A DNA stretch of 64,000 bases from Plasmodiophora brassicae (GCA_039704465.1 JASFAU010000020.1:124001-188000), one strand, 5' to 3'. Positions 1 through 10,410 are shown, counted from the stretch's first letter. Numbers and translations: made by a program. Notes: generated by a model from the letters alone, not told the origin.

Positions 1-535
1 GCGCGTCAGGCAGCTGTCGTGCGGACGCCACCACATGGGCTCGCAGCTGCGGTTCTATCAGCTTTAGGGTGCCCTGCCCGCGTCCAGAAGATTAAGAGAG
101 GGAAAACTGGCCTGCACGCAAAGGGGGCGCGAAGGCATCATGATTGGCTATCAGGACGCTCGTCCTGGCTACTTCATCTACGACGCCGTCCTAAAGAAGG
201 CCATCATCACAAAAGACGTCGAATTCTTCGAGACGGTATTCCCGTACAAGGACAAGCAAGAGAAACTCCTCGAAGCGGCTCTGGAAGAGGACTTGGCGGT
301 ATACTGTACATTCGCCGACGACTACCGGGACATCGCCGATCCTGTGCTTCTGCAAGAAGAGATAAAACAAGAACTGCCGGCAACGTATACCGACGCAATC
401 AAGAACGAGAAGTGGCGTGCTGCCATTCGCGACGAACATCAAAGCATGCTTGAGAACAAGAGCCGCTTCGAGGAGTGTCTATTGCTTGTCCTTGTACGGG
501 AATATCGTCTCGAAGCAAATCGACGTCTTTTGTGA
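1..535 (+). pseudogene. Ty1/Copia polyprotein fragment (integrase end to RT start)
   Basis: Plus-strand remnant of a Copia retrotransposon. The frame containing the ATG at 140 is open upstream and shows the integrase C-terminal pattern (GY..., then IITKDVEFFE and FPYKDKQ), a linker and the start of the reverse transcriptase domain (PATYTDAIKNEKW, then AAIRDEHQSMLENK). This order is typical of Copia pol. The frame breaks near 480, exactly where an inverted second copy of the same segment begins. No LTR, RT catalytic motif or RNase H is present, so it is a dead fragment that may extend left of the window. Confidence 0.8.
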
Positions 536-600
536 TGATGGCCCTCTTTAGGACGGGGTCGTAGATGAGGTAGTAGCCCGGACTTGCGTCGTGATAGACA
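148..600. repeat. Inverted repeat made of Copia sequence (arms 148-285 and 461-600)
   Basis: The two Copia fragments overlap in content, giving arms of about 140 bp with clearly diverged but alignable sequence and a spacer of about 175 bp. Shared words include CATCATCACAAAAGACGTCG and ATTCCCGTACAAGGACAAGC, each present in opposite orientation. Confidence 0.8.
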
Positions 601-1450
601 ACCTTGTACCCGAAAGGACGTAGATAGTCGACGCGCGGGGCGGTGGCGTAGAGCACCTGGTAGGGAGTGATGCCCTTGTCGAGCCGAGCAGATGTGGCAA
701 TAGCTGCCTTGTTCTCGCAGCCTGGTTGATAGGGTCGCCCCAGAAGAACTGCGGCATGCCCCCGCGATGGAGCATCGTGCCGCCCGTGTCCTTCAGGACG
801 CCGATGCAGTGCTCTGCCAGCCCGTTCTCGTTTGGGGTGTTCAGACTGGTCTCCATGACTTCAATGCCGTTTTTCGTGAGGAACCCCTTGAATGCCGTTG
901 ATATGCATTCGCTCCCCTTGTCGTTCATGCAGCGAGCGACTTTCAGATTTGTCTGGCACTCAATTGCTGGGCGTGCTCCGTCTTGCTAGGCAGAACACGA
1001 CGTGGGGAAAAGCGGCCAGCTTGCCGATGTAAACAGAGATGTAGCAGCCGCCAGCTGTACGACTCCTCGTTGCGAACTTGGCGCTGATGTCGCCGTGAAA
1101 TGGCTTCGCCGTCTCCGGGCGCAGGTTCTCCTTCCCGAACTTGGTCTTGCCTGAGCGTTTCCCGATTCGACAAGCTCTACAGCTCTTTGTCGTTCGTGCG
1201 TGATGAGGGTCGATGACGTTCAGACCCGCGGCCCCCTTTGGAATCGTGCAGCGCTTGGATCTGCTTGTACGAGGCATGCCCGAAACGTTCATGCCACAGT
1301 TCCATGCTGACGGCCAGTCCCGGTTTTGTGTAGAAGCGGTCGCGTGCGTCAATCGGACGCATCGGCTGCTTCGCCTTGATGCCCCAGTAGCCTGGCTTCA
1401 GGCGGTGGGACGTGAGCTGGTCGATCAGGAAGATATTTGCAGACGCCAGC
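461..1450 (-). pseudogene. Ty1/Copia polyprotein fragment, inverted relative to the first
   Basis: Minus-strand Copia remnant. Reading from 1450 downward: a GAG-pre-integrase stretch (WHERFGHASYKQIQALHDSK near 1230-1310), then after frame disruption an integrase core (NENGLAEH near 820-850, FFWGDPINQAA near 725-760), then the GYYLIYDPVLKRAIITKDV segment near 530-590 that duplicates the plus-strand fragment. Frames change at least twice, so it cannot encode a working polyprotein. Its left end abuts the plus-strand fragment head to head. Its right end lies about 45 bp from the first exon of the next gene. Confidence 0.8.
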
Positions 1451-1495
1451 GCGCCCTGTCGGTTCCCCGTTCGAGGACGCGTGCCAGTCGTCGCC

Positions 1496-3395
1496 ATGCG
1501 GGTCGTCGTCAAGGTACGCAGCGTGACGCTGTCGATCGAGGTCGGCCACGGCCGGCAGACGTTCCTCTGGCTGGCGAACCAGGCGCAGACCAGTACGACG
1601 CACACGCACCCTGTCCCGGCGGGCGCCTGACCACGTCTTGCCCAGGGTACGCCCGTCATATCGGGCTGCTGGCGGCGTCGCTGACGCCGACCGACCTCGT
1701 CGACGGCACCGGCAACCCGTTGTGGCCGCACGACACGATCCTGCCTCGACTGGGAGGAGCCGGCCAGGTCGAGCTGACCTTGGTGGACGCCGCCGTCGCA
1801 CCGGATCGTCCGCCGAGTCTCTGGGAGCGGTTCGCCCGGCACGAACCGACCCGGTACGTCAAGGTGGCGTTCGTCGTCGACCTGCGCCGGTTCGACGACC
1901 CGGTCGGCAACGAGGACGAGCTGGCCGACCCGAACGACGCCGGCGCCGCCGCTGTCGCACCCGGCCCGGGACGCGTCGACGTGGTCGGCAACTTCACCAA
2001 CTGGCGCGCGACGATCCCCTTGGTGGAGCACGGGGACCACGCGCGCCTGTTCAAGCTGGACCTGATGATGCCGCCCGGCGCCGACCTCCTGTTCTGGTTC
2101 CACGTCGACCAGCGACGCGTACGGGACCGTCGTCGTCGACAACGTCGTCAGTGTCTTATCGGTCGTGCGTGTGTGTGTCGTAGATCGTGTCCGTTGCACA
2201 CCCGATCGTCCTGGACGGGCGGGGCCTGCGCGTCAACCAGATCCAGGTGCCGCTGCCGGACGGGCACGTCGTCGGGCACCACACCGCCGCGTTCAAGGTG
2301 TACGCGCGCCCCGCCCTGGACCTGACGGCGCTGGGCGACGCCGCCGTGAACGCGTTCGCCCAGGCGCGATCTGTCGCGTTCGCCGACCGGCGGAAACGGT
2401 TCAATGACGACTGGAGCGCCGTTGGCGCCCGCGAGATCGTCACCGTCGCCGCCGACCGCCTCGCCGTCAAGGAGGTCCTCTGGCAGCACGCCGACCTGCT
2501 CGCCGACGTCCTCCAGGTGACCGGTGTTCGCGCGCGTCGTGCCCATCGCTGCCTGCGCTGAACGTTCGGCCGCGACACACAGGCGTACGGGTCGCTCGAC
2601 GACCCGTCCCGGATGACGAGCGCGGCCGTCTGCGCCTTCTGCCAGCGGTGCAGGATCCCGTCGACGACGCTGACGCTGAAACAGGTACCCGTCGATGTGC
2701 CCGCCCGATGCGAGTGTGTGTGTGTGACCCATGGCTCGGCGCTCAGATCACGGACGCCTTCTTCCTCCATCGCGCGGGCAGCGATACGGTCGGCCGGGGC
2801 GACGACCCGTCGTCATCACCGTCCGTTGTCTGAGTTGGTTCGGCAGATCGGGCGGCACGACCTGTACGCCGGCCTGGTGCGCCTGGCGATGGCCAAGTAC
2901 GGGCAGATGCGGCCGCCGGCGGCGCTGGCGACGCTGATGGCGTTCCACGTCCAGCCGTACGCGCTACGAGCGCTCGACGACGACGACATCCGGGCGCGGA
3001 TCGCCACCCGGGACGTGCAGGCCCTGTACGAGCGGTACGCGGGCGCGCTTCGCGACGCGTTCGGGCGGTACGCGATCAACGGCGCCGGGCAACGTGCGAT
3101 CACGTTCGGGGCGGTCCAGACGATGCTGAAGGATACCGGGCTGGTGGTCGACGACGGCGCGCTTGCCGCGACGTTCGAGGACGCCGCCGGCGAGCCGACG
3201 ACGACGACGACCCGCGATCCAACGACGTCGCTGGTGTACGCCGAGTACCTCGAGGCGCTGGCGCGCGTCGCCGACCAGCGGTACCGGGAGAAGGTGCCGC
3301 TCGACGTCAAGCTCGAGCGGCTGTTCGGCGAGGTCCTGTTTGTCGAGGCGGCGACGTCCACCGGGGCGCGATCCGCGTCCGGCGTCCAGGAATGA
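1496..3395 (+). CDS. CBM48/AMPK-beta-like domain plus EF-hand-like C-terminal region, unnamed protein
   Basis: I resolve six exons: 1496-1592, 1646-2118, 2184-2516, 2583-2684, 2747-2788 and 2847-3395. Introns are 53-66 nt and all phases close, giving about 531 aa. The middle exon has a glycogen-binding-like stretch (VDVVGNFTNWRATIPLVE, then LLFWFHVD) resembling the CBM48/AMPK-beta fold, which binds alpha-glucans. The last exon has alternating helices and loops (ALRDAFGRYA, ITFGAVQTMLKDTGLV, LVYAEYLEALARVA) of the EF-hand-like type common in protist flagellar proteins, but I see no full calcium-loop consensus. The N-terminus (MRVVVKVRSVTLSIEVG) could be a small beta-grasp or C2-like element. 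Function is unknown; a carbohydrate-sensing or axonemal scaffold is inference. The start is the first ATG after the Copia debris, so an upstream exon cannot be excluded. Confidence 0.6.
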
Positions 3396-3454
3396 ACAAC
3401 GCAACGCCATGGGGCTGTGTGTACCGCCAAACTTGGTGCCGCGCGCGCGCCGCG

Positions 3455-3989
3455 ATGTGGAAACGGGCGGCGACGGACGCGTACGGTCGCGTCGCCGACC
3501 TGGTCGCAGCGGCCGGGATGGATCGGGGGCGACCCGGCGACATCACGCGGCGCTGGCTCCAGCACCATAGCGGGGCGAGGACGGGCGCCGCCGGCATGGT
3601 CGTCAGCAGCGGGCAGTTCGACGACCTCGTCCGGTTCGGCGAGGAGCGCCCCGCCCGGGCGTTGCTGTTCCCCAAGGGCACGGTACGTGTCGCCCATTTG
3701 ACGTCACAGCGCGCCCATCGACGACGCGGCACAGGTGCCCGGCCTGATCTACTGTGTGTTCAACCGGCACTGCTTCCTGTTCCTGAAGGAGGGCGCCTAC
3801 AAGGCCAGGGCGTCGCCGTTCTTCGTCGTCACCATGTACGGCGCGCTGTGCCCGACGAAGGGCATCGCGCTGGTACGCGGCGAGTTCACCGACGACGCGC
3901 GCCGCGCCGACCATCGCACCGGCCGGATCCTACACCTGCTCGTCGGCGAGATGACGAACCCGGACCCGGACGTCTTTCGCCCGCCTTAA
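3455..3989 (+). CDS. ATP11 (ATPAF1)-like protein, tandem copy 1
   Basis: Two exons, 3455-3682 and 3735-3989, with a 52-nt intron (gtacgt...cag), about 160 aa. The second exon carries a hydrophobic beta core, FLFLKEGAYKARASPFFVV, then PTKGIALVRGEF. This matches the layout of the ATP11 family, the chaperone of the F1-ATPase beta subunit in mitochondria (P-x-Fy-x-el-x-eKGivLvRGe). It is shorter than typical ATP11 proteins and I see no clear targeting peptide. An in-frame ATG at 3392 overlaps the previous stop. I prefer 3455 because exon 1 is then 228 nt, exactly as in copy 2. The family call is from motif layout only. Confidence 0.55.
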
Positions 3990-4035
3990 ATTAGCGGGTG
4001 GTGGTGGTGGCGGCGCCGCGTCGCGATCGTCGTCG

Positions 4036-4736
4036 ATGTCGTGGCGGGCGAGCGCGACGCTGGCGCACGACAACCTGTGCAAGGTCGTCGAGCACCTGAA
4101 GCTGGCCCGGCTCAAGCCGAACGTCGTCCGGGACCGGTTCCTGGCGTTCCACGAGGGCCAGCCGGGCGCCATCGCCCGCGTCGTCGACCGGCCCCGCCTC
4201 CAGACGATGCTGTCCGTCGGCTGCCTGTTCCCGCTGTCCAGGATGCGCATGCCCGACCAGCCCGTACGCGTGCTCGTCGTGCGTCGCGCGCGCCCACCCC
4301 CCTTCCGCTGACGTTGTGCCGTCTGCCGCAGGAGGACCACTTCTACTACCTGCCGTTCTACGCCAAGTGCTTCATGCTGGTGCAGAAGGAGACGTACGTG
4401 GCCGGCGGCCTGCCGTTCCTGGTCATGGCCGTCAACGAGGACCTGCGCCTGTCCAAGAGCCTCGGCCTGGTGCGCGTCGAGTTCGCCACCGCCCTGGGCC
4501 GGGCGACCGCCGAGCAGCTCGTCGACGCCCTGCTCGCCCGCCTGACGAACTTCAACTTCCACAAGGTACAGTTCACCGACGGAACGTCGTCGTCGTCGCC
4601 GTCGCCGTCGTCGCCATCGTCGTCGTTCCGCAGGAGCGTCGCGCCGACGAGGCGAACGCCGTTCCCGACGCGCTCGTCGGACCCCCTGCGGTACTATACC
4701 TTTTACGGGCCGCCGACGTCGTTCCTGCCCAGTTAA
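4036..4736 (+). CDS. ATP11 (ATPAF1)-like protein, tandem copy 2
   Basis: Exons 4036-4263 and 4332-4736 (68-nt intron), about 210 aa. Exon 1 (MSWRASATLAHDNLCKVVEHL...) matches the helical N-terminal region of ATP11-type proteins and has the same 228-nt length and phase as copy 1. Exon 2 has CFMLVQKETYVAGGLPFLVM and LSKSLGLVRVEF, so the KGxxLVRGE core is degraded to SLGLVRVEF. The C-terminus is a serine-rich low-complexity tail encoded by a (TCG/CCG)n tract near 4586-4625, absent from the sister copies. It lies 46 bp after copy 1 on the same strand. Divergence suggests functional drift. Confidence 0.5.
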
Positions 4737-4860
4737 TATACATCGTATCGTACCCGGCGTCGCCGTCCGCCTCGTCAGCGTCGTCGGGTGGTCGACGCGA
4801 ACCAGCGCAGGGTTTGCCGACCGGCGAGCCAATTCAGGGGGCGCGCGCGCGCGTAGGGCG

Positions 4861-5458
4861 ATGTCGTGGAGGACGGTGGCGGCCGACGCCCACACCGACG
4901 TCGTCCGCCTGGTGGCGTCGCTGAGCCTGCGGCGGTTCCGGCCGAACGAGCTGCGCTGGCGCTGGTGGGACCATCACGTCGACTACACGAACGCGGCCGC
5001 CCGCGCCCTGGAGCCGCACCGCTGGCGCGACCTGGTCGCGTTCGGCGCCGGGCACCCGCTGTGCCTCGTCCCTATCCCGTCGGTACGTACCCGCGTTCGT
5101 CGATGAACCACACCAACCGACACGACGACAGCGGAAACGGGCGGATGGCAGCCCGGCCAGCATCTGCTACTACCACAACAGCCTGGCGGACGAGGACGAC
5201 AGGCAGCGCGCCGACTGCTTCCTGCTGATGGACCAGGACGAGTACCGGGCGGGCGGCCTGCCCTGGTTCGTCCTGTCGCTGTACGGCGAGTTCGTCGGCA
5301 CGAAAGGCCTCGGCCTCGTACGGGGCGTCTACACGGCCGGGGCGCCGTTCCCGCCCGGCCGCGTCCTGGACCTCCTCCTCAACGTGCTGCTCGACCGCGA
5401 CCACCGCCGCGTCCAGTTCCTCGACGGGAGCGCCTCCATCCCGGCATCGCCGCCATGA
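4861..5458 (+). CDS. ATP11 (ATPAF1)-like protein, tandem copy 3
   Basis: Exons 4861-5082 and 5132-5458 (49-nt intron, phase 0), about 182 aa. The N-terminus MSWRTVAADAHTDVVRLV mirrors copy 2. The core reads CFLLMDQDEYRAGGLPWFVL, then GTKGLGLVRGVY, retaining the KGLxLVRG signature. The three copies share domain order, intron position and phase, so they arose by tandem duplication. If the ATP11 assignment holds, at least one should assist F1-ATPase assembly. Confidence 0.55.
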
Positions 5459-5481
5459 TCAGGAGCGGTACAGCACGTTCA

Positions 5482-6488
5482 TTAATGGGACATGTCGGCA
5501 CCGCCCACACCCGTCAGGGACCGGCACCGGTCCAGGCGCCTGGTCGCCATGTCCAGGCGCCCAACGGCGACCCGGTACAGGTCGCGCATGCGCCAGGTGT
5601 GCCGGAGCATCAGCGACAGCCGCTGCAGGCTGTCGCTCAGGGCGACGATCTCGCTCCGGATGATGGGCGACGACGACGTGCTCGCCTCGCCCAGCACCGT
5701 CTTGCCCAGCGCGTGCGTCGGGTACGCCAGGTCCATGGCACGTTGGAACACGTCGTGCAGGACGACGCAGTCGGCACTGAGGTGCTCCACCATGGACCTG
5801 GACGCCGCGACCTGGCCGTACGTCACCGAGATCGCATCAGCCAGGTCGCCAATGGGGACGTCTTCGTCCCAGAAGCGTCGCACGGGCAGGTCGACAAAGC
5901 TCGCATCGCGTGTGGCGAAGATGTTGGGCGGGCGTACGACGCGACACGCGTCCTGGAACGCGGCGGCCTGGTCGGTGCGGATGATCGACACCAGGCGGAT
6001 CAGCAGATCGCGATAGTCGTTGACGCACGCGCCGAGCGCCCCGTCGCCGGCGCCGTTCCCGACAACGCGGCGAATCCGCCTCTGCATGTGGCCGACGGCG
6101 CTCACGTGCGACAGCAGATGGGCGACCGCGGCCCGGTCGAAGCAGCGGAATGCGTCCTCGAACGTCAGCCTGCGTCCACGTGGACGTCGCGCAGCGGCGC
6201 CGGACGTCAGGAGCTCGGCGCCGAGCGACAACCCGACGCCGACAATGATGCAGTCGGCGTCGCACAGCAGCGATCGCGCCTCCTCCAGGAGCACGATCGC
6301 CTCGCGATTGCCGGCCGGACGACGAGCGGGTCGCCTGCGCACAGAACGGTCTCAGCGTCGTGTCGGCGGGGCGGGGCGGCACCAACGAGGCACCTTCCGT
6401 CGGGCATGCCGCCGACGCAGTGGCCGACGGCGACGGCCAGCAACCCGACGCGGCAGGCCACGGCGACGGCTCTCCGCATTCGCATCAT
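5482..6488 (-). CDS. Secreted or ER-targeted orphan helical protein
   Basis: Two exons on the minus strand, 6394-6488 and 5482-6334, joined by a 59-nt intron (gtgcct...gcgcag) that restores a single frame of about 315 aa. It begins MMRMRRAVAVACRVGLLAVAVG, a basic then hydrophobic stretch that looks like a signal peptide or anchor. The rest is helical and rich in Arg, Ala and Leu, with no motif I recognise. It converges with the third ATP11-like gene, the stop codons being about 25 bp apart. I do not assign a function. Confidence 0.6.
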
Positions 6489-6647
6489 CAGGGGGCGAGG
6501 GGGCCGGTAGTACGAATAGTGCCGAGCCGATCCGCGTCTGCGTGGGGGACCCGACTGGGACAGGGCCGCGAAACACTATTTTTAGCCGGGTGACGCAAAA
6601 GTGCGCCGCGGACTTCCACCTTAAGTGGATAACGGTCGTGCGCCGCG

Positions 6648-7412
6648 ATGGAGGCCGCCGATGACGACGACGACGACGTGCTGGCGCTGGGCGATGTCCT
6701 CGGCCGGGAGTACCGGGTGATCCGGAGGCTGGGCCGGGGCGGCCACGCCGTCATCACGCTCGTGGAGCACCGGCGGTCGGCGTTCGCGGTCAAGACGCCG
6801 TCGGTGCCGGCGTACCGGGCGTTCCTCGACACGGAGATCGACGTCCTGCGGCGCGTTCGCCACGCGAACGTCGTCGACCTCGTCCGGATCGCCGAGTGCG
6901 ACGGCTCGGTCGCGCTGGTCCTCGAGTACCTGCCCGGCGGGTCGTTGAAGGATCTGATCCCGGACGATGGCCTGCCGGAATCCATCGCCAAGCCGCTGTG
7001 GGACCAGATCGTCGACGCCGTTGACGCGTGTCACCGCGCGCACGTCTACCACCGCGACCTGCAACCGTCGAACATCGCGTTCACGGCCGACGGCCGCCTG
7101 AAACTGATCGACTTTGGCCTGTCGGCGTATGCCCCAAACGGGCCGGTCCTGCCGGATCCCGTCGGCGACGTCGGGTACTGCTCGCCCGAGAACGCTGGCC
7201 AGACGTCGAGGCCGATCCTGGGCGACAAGGCGGACATCTGGTCGATGGGCGTCATCCTCAGAGAGATGCTGCGCGGCCGGCGCCGCGCCGACGATCATCG
7301 CCCAGGGCGCGCGTGCACCGCCCAGCGCCTCATCGATGTCATGCTGCACGAGGACCCCGCGCGCCGACCCACGCTCGACAGCGTCCGACAGTTCCCCTGG
7401 GGGATGCCGTAG
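6648..7412 (+). CDS. Small serine/threonine protein kinase, single exon
   Basis: Open frame of 254 aa starting at the ATG at 6648, essentially a bare kinase domain with an acidic N-terminus. Visible motifs: glycine loop LGRGGHAVITLVE, catalytic lysine in FAVKTPS, alpha-C glutamate in DTEIDVL, catalytic loop HRDLQPSN, metal-binding DFG in LIDFGLSA, and a CSPEN element in the APE position. The conserved lysine of the HRDLKPxN loop is replaced by Gln. HRD Asp, Asn and DFG Asp remain, so it may still bind ATP and be active. No regulatory domain is attached. It sits head to head with the secreted orphan, about 160 bp apart, which may be a shared promoter region. Confidence 0.9.
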   Translation: MEAADDDDDDVLALGDVLGREYRVIRRLGRGGHAVITLVEHRRSAFAVKTPSVPAYRAFLDTEIDVLRRVRHANVVDLVRIAECDGSVALVLEYLPGGSLKDLIPDDGLPESIAKPLWDQIVDAVDACHRAHVYHRDLQPSNIAFTADGRLKLIDFGLSAYAPNGPVLPDPVGDVGYCSPENAGQTSRPILGDKADIWSMGVILREMLRGRRRADDHRPGRACTAQRLIDVMLHEDPARRPTLDSVRQFPWGMP

Positions 7413-7504
7413 CAGCGCGCCGCGACCCCCACCCACTTAAATAATTGCCTACTTCGTACTCACCTGGCTTGCGACACGCCCCCGTTGGAGTACGAAACAC
7501 GCAA

Positions 7505-7522
7505 CAGCAGCAGCAGCAGCAG
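7505..7522. repeat. (CAG)6 microsatellite
   Basis: A run of CAG triplets upstream of the SR-protein start codon, likely in its 5' leader. Confidence 0.85.
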
Positions 7523-7634
7523 CGGCGAAGGTGGAGGAAGCACAGTCGCGCGGGCGGCGGTGGCGCGCGACGCAGCTCCGGAGTTGCGCGACTGGCGGAC
7601 TCCGCGAAGGTCGCCTCGCCACAGTCGCAATACA

Positions 7635-8804
7635 ATGGCGACGTCCGTGCTGGTGACGAACATCTCGAAGGCGATCAACGAGGCGCACCTGAAGGATGTG
7701 TTCGCGTCATGCGGGAAGCTGGCGAAGACGGAGATGTCGGGTCAGGGCACGCCGCAGGGCCGCTGCCTGGTCGTGTTCCAGGACGCGCCCGCCGCCGACC
7801 TGGCCGTCCTGCTCGACGGCACGCCGCTCGGCGACACGGCCATGCGCATCGCCCCGGTCCCGTTCACAACGCTGCCGCCGCCCACGCCCGTACCCGCGGA
7901 CGCCGCCGCACCTGCCGCTCCCGGCGCGTCCCTCGCCACACCTGACGACAAACTCCAGCGAACCATCTACATCGGTACGACAGCGCGGGCACGTTGACGT
8001 GCGTTTGCTTTAACGGGGCCGTCAGGGAACCTGGATCCCGCCGCACTGACCGAACACGTGCTGGCGTTCGTGGCGCCGATCGGCGGTGCCGTCCTGAACG
8101 TCAAGATGTGCCCGAGCGGTGGCCTGACGACGGCGCACGCCTTTGTCGAGTTCGGGGCCGTTGCACATGCCCAGGCCGCGTTAGGTACGCTCCGTCGTGC
8201 CGCCCCGCGTCGCTGGCTGACCATGTCTCCCCGATTGTCAGGTCTGTCCGGGAAAGAGCTGTTTGGCCGAAGCGTGAAGGTCGGCATGGCCGAGAACCCG
8301 ATCGGGCCGACCGCCGGCGCCGCCGCGACGACCGACGACGTCCGCAGGAAGGAGCTGGCGCTGGAGAAGGTGCGAGAGGCCCAGGAGCGCCTGGAGCGGA
8401 AGAAGAAGCAGGAAGGGCAGGCGCCCGAGGTCAAGCGCGACAGCCGGTCCCGCAGCGCGAGTCGCAGCCCGAGCCGGAGCCGATCGTCCCGTCATCGTCG
8501 TCACCGTCATCGACACCGAAGTCGCAGCCCGCGCGGCCGGCGACACCGACGACGGTCGTCGAGGTCCAGGACGCCGAGCCGGTCGCGGTCCCGATCCCGG
8601 AGCGCGTCCCGGTCGAGGGGCGGCCGCGACCAGACCTACGCGCGCCCGACGACGAAGCGGAAGGTGAATGTGCAGCCGCCGAACATGGTCTGGGATGGGT
8701 TCCAGTGGGTGCCGCGAGCGGACGCCCCGCCGATCCTGATCAATGCCACTGTGGCCCCCGGCAACGTCTCGGCGAACAGCAGCGCCCCACGACCGGCGCC
8801 TTAA
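7635..8804 (+). CDS. SR-family splicing factor with two RRMs and an RS domain (SREK1-like)
   Basis: Exons 7635-7974, 8026-8184 and 8242-8804. The introns (51 and 57 nt) close phase and restore the RNP-2 motif TIYIGNL across the first junction. RRM1 begins SVLVTNISKAINEAHLKDVF; RRM2 runs from TIYIGNLDPAALTEHVLAFV to LFGRSVKVGMAE. A charged helix (KELALEKVREAQERLERKKK) leads into an Arg-Ser-rich tail, followed by a conserved-looking MVWDGFQWVPR motif near the C-terminus. Two N-terminal RRMs plus an RS tail fit the SREK1/SRrp type of SR-related proteins acting in spliceosome assembly. Together with U2AF2 downstream it fits an intron-rich genome. Confidence 0.85.
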
Positions 8805-8819
8805 CAATACAGGCGGGCA

Positions 8820-9140
8820 GTGGATGCGGTCAGTCCAGCGCAGTCGTTCTCTGCAGACCTGCAAGGGCGACACCCGTCGCGCTCCTCGCCGCTCCAGGAA
8901 CGAGAAGCGCGCCGGGAAGATGCCGATGATGATAGGTGCCGTGCGACCCTCCATCCAGTGAGCACCTGCAACTCGTTATCGTGTAGGAGGCGCTCGCCGA
9001 CCTTATTGGTGGTACGCGAAGACCAGCAACTGGCCCGGGCAGGGCGCCGAACAAGTGTCCAACGTCGCGACGGCGCCCGTATTCGTCCTCGGCGGCGTTG
9101 ATCCAGTAGAGGAGAGCGCACGAGGGTAGCGGCGTTCGGG
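8820..9140 (-). pseudogene. Decayed fragment of a CRAL-TRIO gene
   Basis: Minus-strand reading near 8870-8940 gives IIIGIFPARFSFLERR, a near match to IIGIFPARLDRTRFSFLEQM in the intact CRAL-TRIO gene at 10956-11951, including the following LQVCRE-type sequence. Frames are broken and no start or splice structure survives. It looks like a partial dispersed duplication. Confidence 0.6.
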
Positions 9141-9488
9141 CGCCAGATCATCGAAATTACGTCGCCACCGTGGCCATGACGGGGCGGTTCGTTGCACGCG
9201 TTGTCGGCCGCGGTCCATTCTGGGTCGGGGACTGGGGCAGACCGCCTGAGCCTCGGTTGGCAACCGCAGTGCGCGCAGGTGTCAGACGCGGGAGGCAGCC
9301 TGTGTCCTCCAGGTGCGTCCACGGTTTCTCCACAAAACAGAGCGTTGGACTGTCGCCGGAATGTTCCATGATGAGGGCTGCGGGGTTGTGGCGCGTCGCG
9401 GACACGGGGGCCTGTCCGCATGCGGCCCGCACTCGCATCAAGTCGCCGCCGACTGCAAGCCGCCGCCGCCGCACGCATTCCACTCGCT

Positions 9489-9930
9489 ATGGACGACGCC
9501 AATCGCATCACCGACACGTCGACACCCGAGGAGGTCGCCCGCCCTTGTCCGCCACCTCAGCCAAGGGCGGGCATGTCTAAACGGCTGCATTGGGCGGGAC
9601 GGCCCTCCGGCGCCTGGGTGAGGACATTCTCGACGACTGCTGCATCTGGGACGGCGACGCATCCAGTGGGGAACGAAAAGCTTTCATCAAGAAGTTCAGG
9701 TCGCGTATGCACCCGCCCGCAGTACCGATGCCTAAGGTTCCCTTTACGTGCGGCAACCTTGCCAAGAGAGCGGGAGAGGTGTCGTCGGAGTATCTGAGGC
9801 AGAGTCGGCGTGTCCCGGGCGCGCCCTACGAGATCGTGTCGGTGTCGCGAGCGTACTCGCAAGCGCGTTACGGGGTCGTCCATGTGGAGGCGTTTGAACG
9901 CGCCGGCCTCTTTGATCCGGATCAGCCACT
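9489..9930 (+). pseudogene. Frameshifted copy of the orphan gene at 9922-10410
   Basis: Starts MDDANRITDTSTPEEVA at 9489, matching the minus-strand copy, then slips frame near 9540. The homologous sequence continues in another frame as RLGEDILDDCCIWDGDAS, then VPFTCGNLAKRAGEVSSEY and YEIVSVSRAYSQARYG. At least one indel separates the halves, so no full product can be made unless an unrecognised intron removes it. Confidence 0.6.
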
Positions 9931-10410
9931 TGCGCGCTCGTCCAATTCTGGCAGGGCGCCCGGCAGGGGGACCTGCTGCTCCGGATCGAACAGGCCGGCG
10001 CGTTCATACGCCGCCACGTGAACGACGTCCCCGTGATGCGCTAGCGAGTGCGCTCGCGACACCGACACGATCGCGTACGGTGCGGCTCGACCGCGCGGAT
10101 TCGCTTCGAGGTAGACCGACGCCACACGTCCTGCCATCGTGGCAAGGCTGCCGCACGTAAACGGAACGGCAGACGTGGGTACAGGCGGATGCATAGACGA
10201 CCAGAACCTGTTGATGAAGTCCTGGCGGTCCTCGCTGGAGGCGTCGTCGTCCCAGATGAAGTAGTCGTCGAGAATATCGTCATCCAGGAGCCGGAGGGTC
10301 CTCCCGCCAAAACTGCCGTTTACACGTGCGCGTCCTTGGCTGAGGTGGCGGACAACGAGGGCGACCTCCTCGGGTGTCGACGTGTCGGTGATGCGACTGA
10401 CGACGTCCAT
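9922..10410 (-). CDS. Small orphan protein (intact arm of the inverted repeat)
   Basis: Open frame from the ATG at 10410 to the stop at 9922, about 162 aa: MDVVSRITDTSTPEEVALVV, an acidic ILDDYFIWDDDASSEDR stretch, then VPFTCGSLATMAGRVASVY and YAIVSVSRAHSLAHHG. No family recognised. Its sister in the opposite arm is frameshifted, and the 3' ends of the two copies overlap, so transcripts could pair. A longer upstream reading without ATG exists but carries no recognisable domain. Confidence 0.45.
   Translation of the reverse strand: MDVVSRITDTSTPEEVALVVRHLSQGRARVNGSFGGRTLRLLDDDILDDYFIWDDDASSEDRQDFINRFWSSMHPPVPTSAVPFTCGSLATMAGRVASVYLEANPRGRAAPYAIVSVSRAHSLAHHGDVVHVAAYERAGLFDPEQQVPLPGALPELDERASG

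Noticed and set aside
2100..2183. Frameshift inside the CBM-like domain
   Set aside because: A 65-nt intron (2119-2183, gtacgg...gtag) joins HVDQRR to IVSVAHPIV in frame.
8238..8954. Minus-strand frame overlapping the SR protein
   Set aside because: Mostly the antisense of the RS domain; only its 5' part (8820-8954) carries real CRAL-TRIO-like sequence, which is listed separately.
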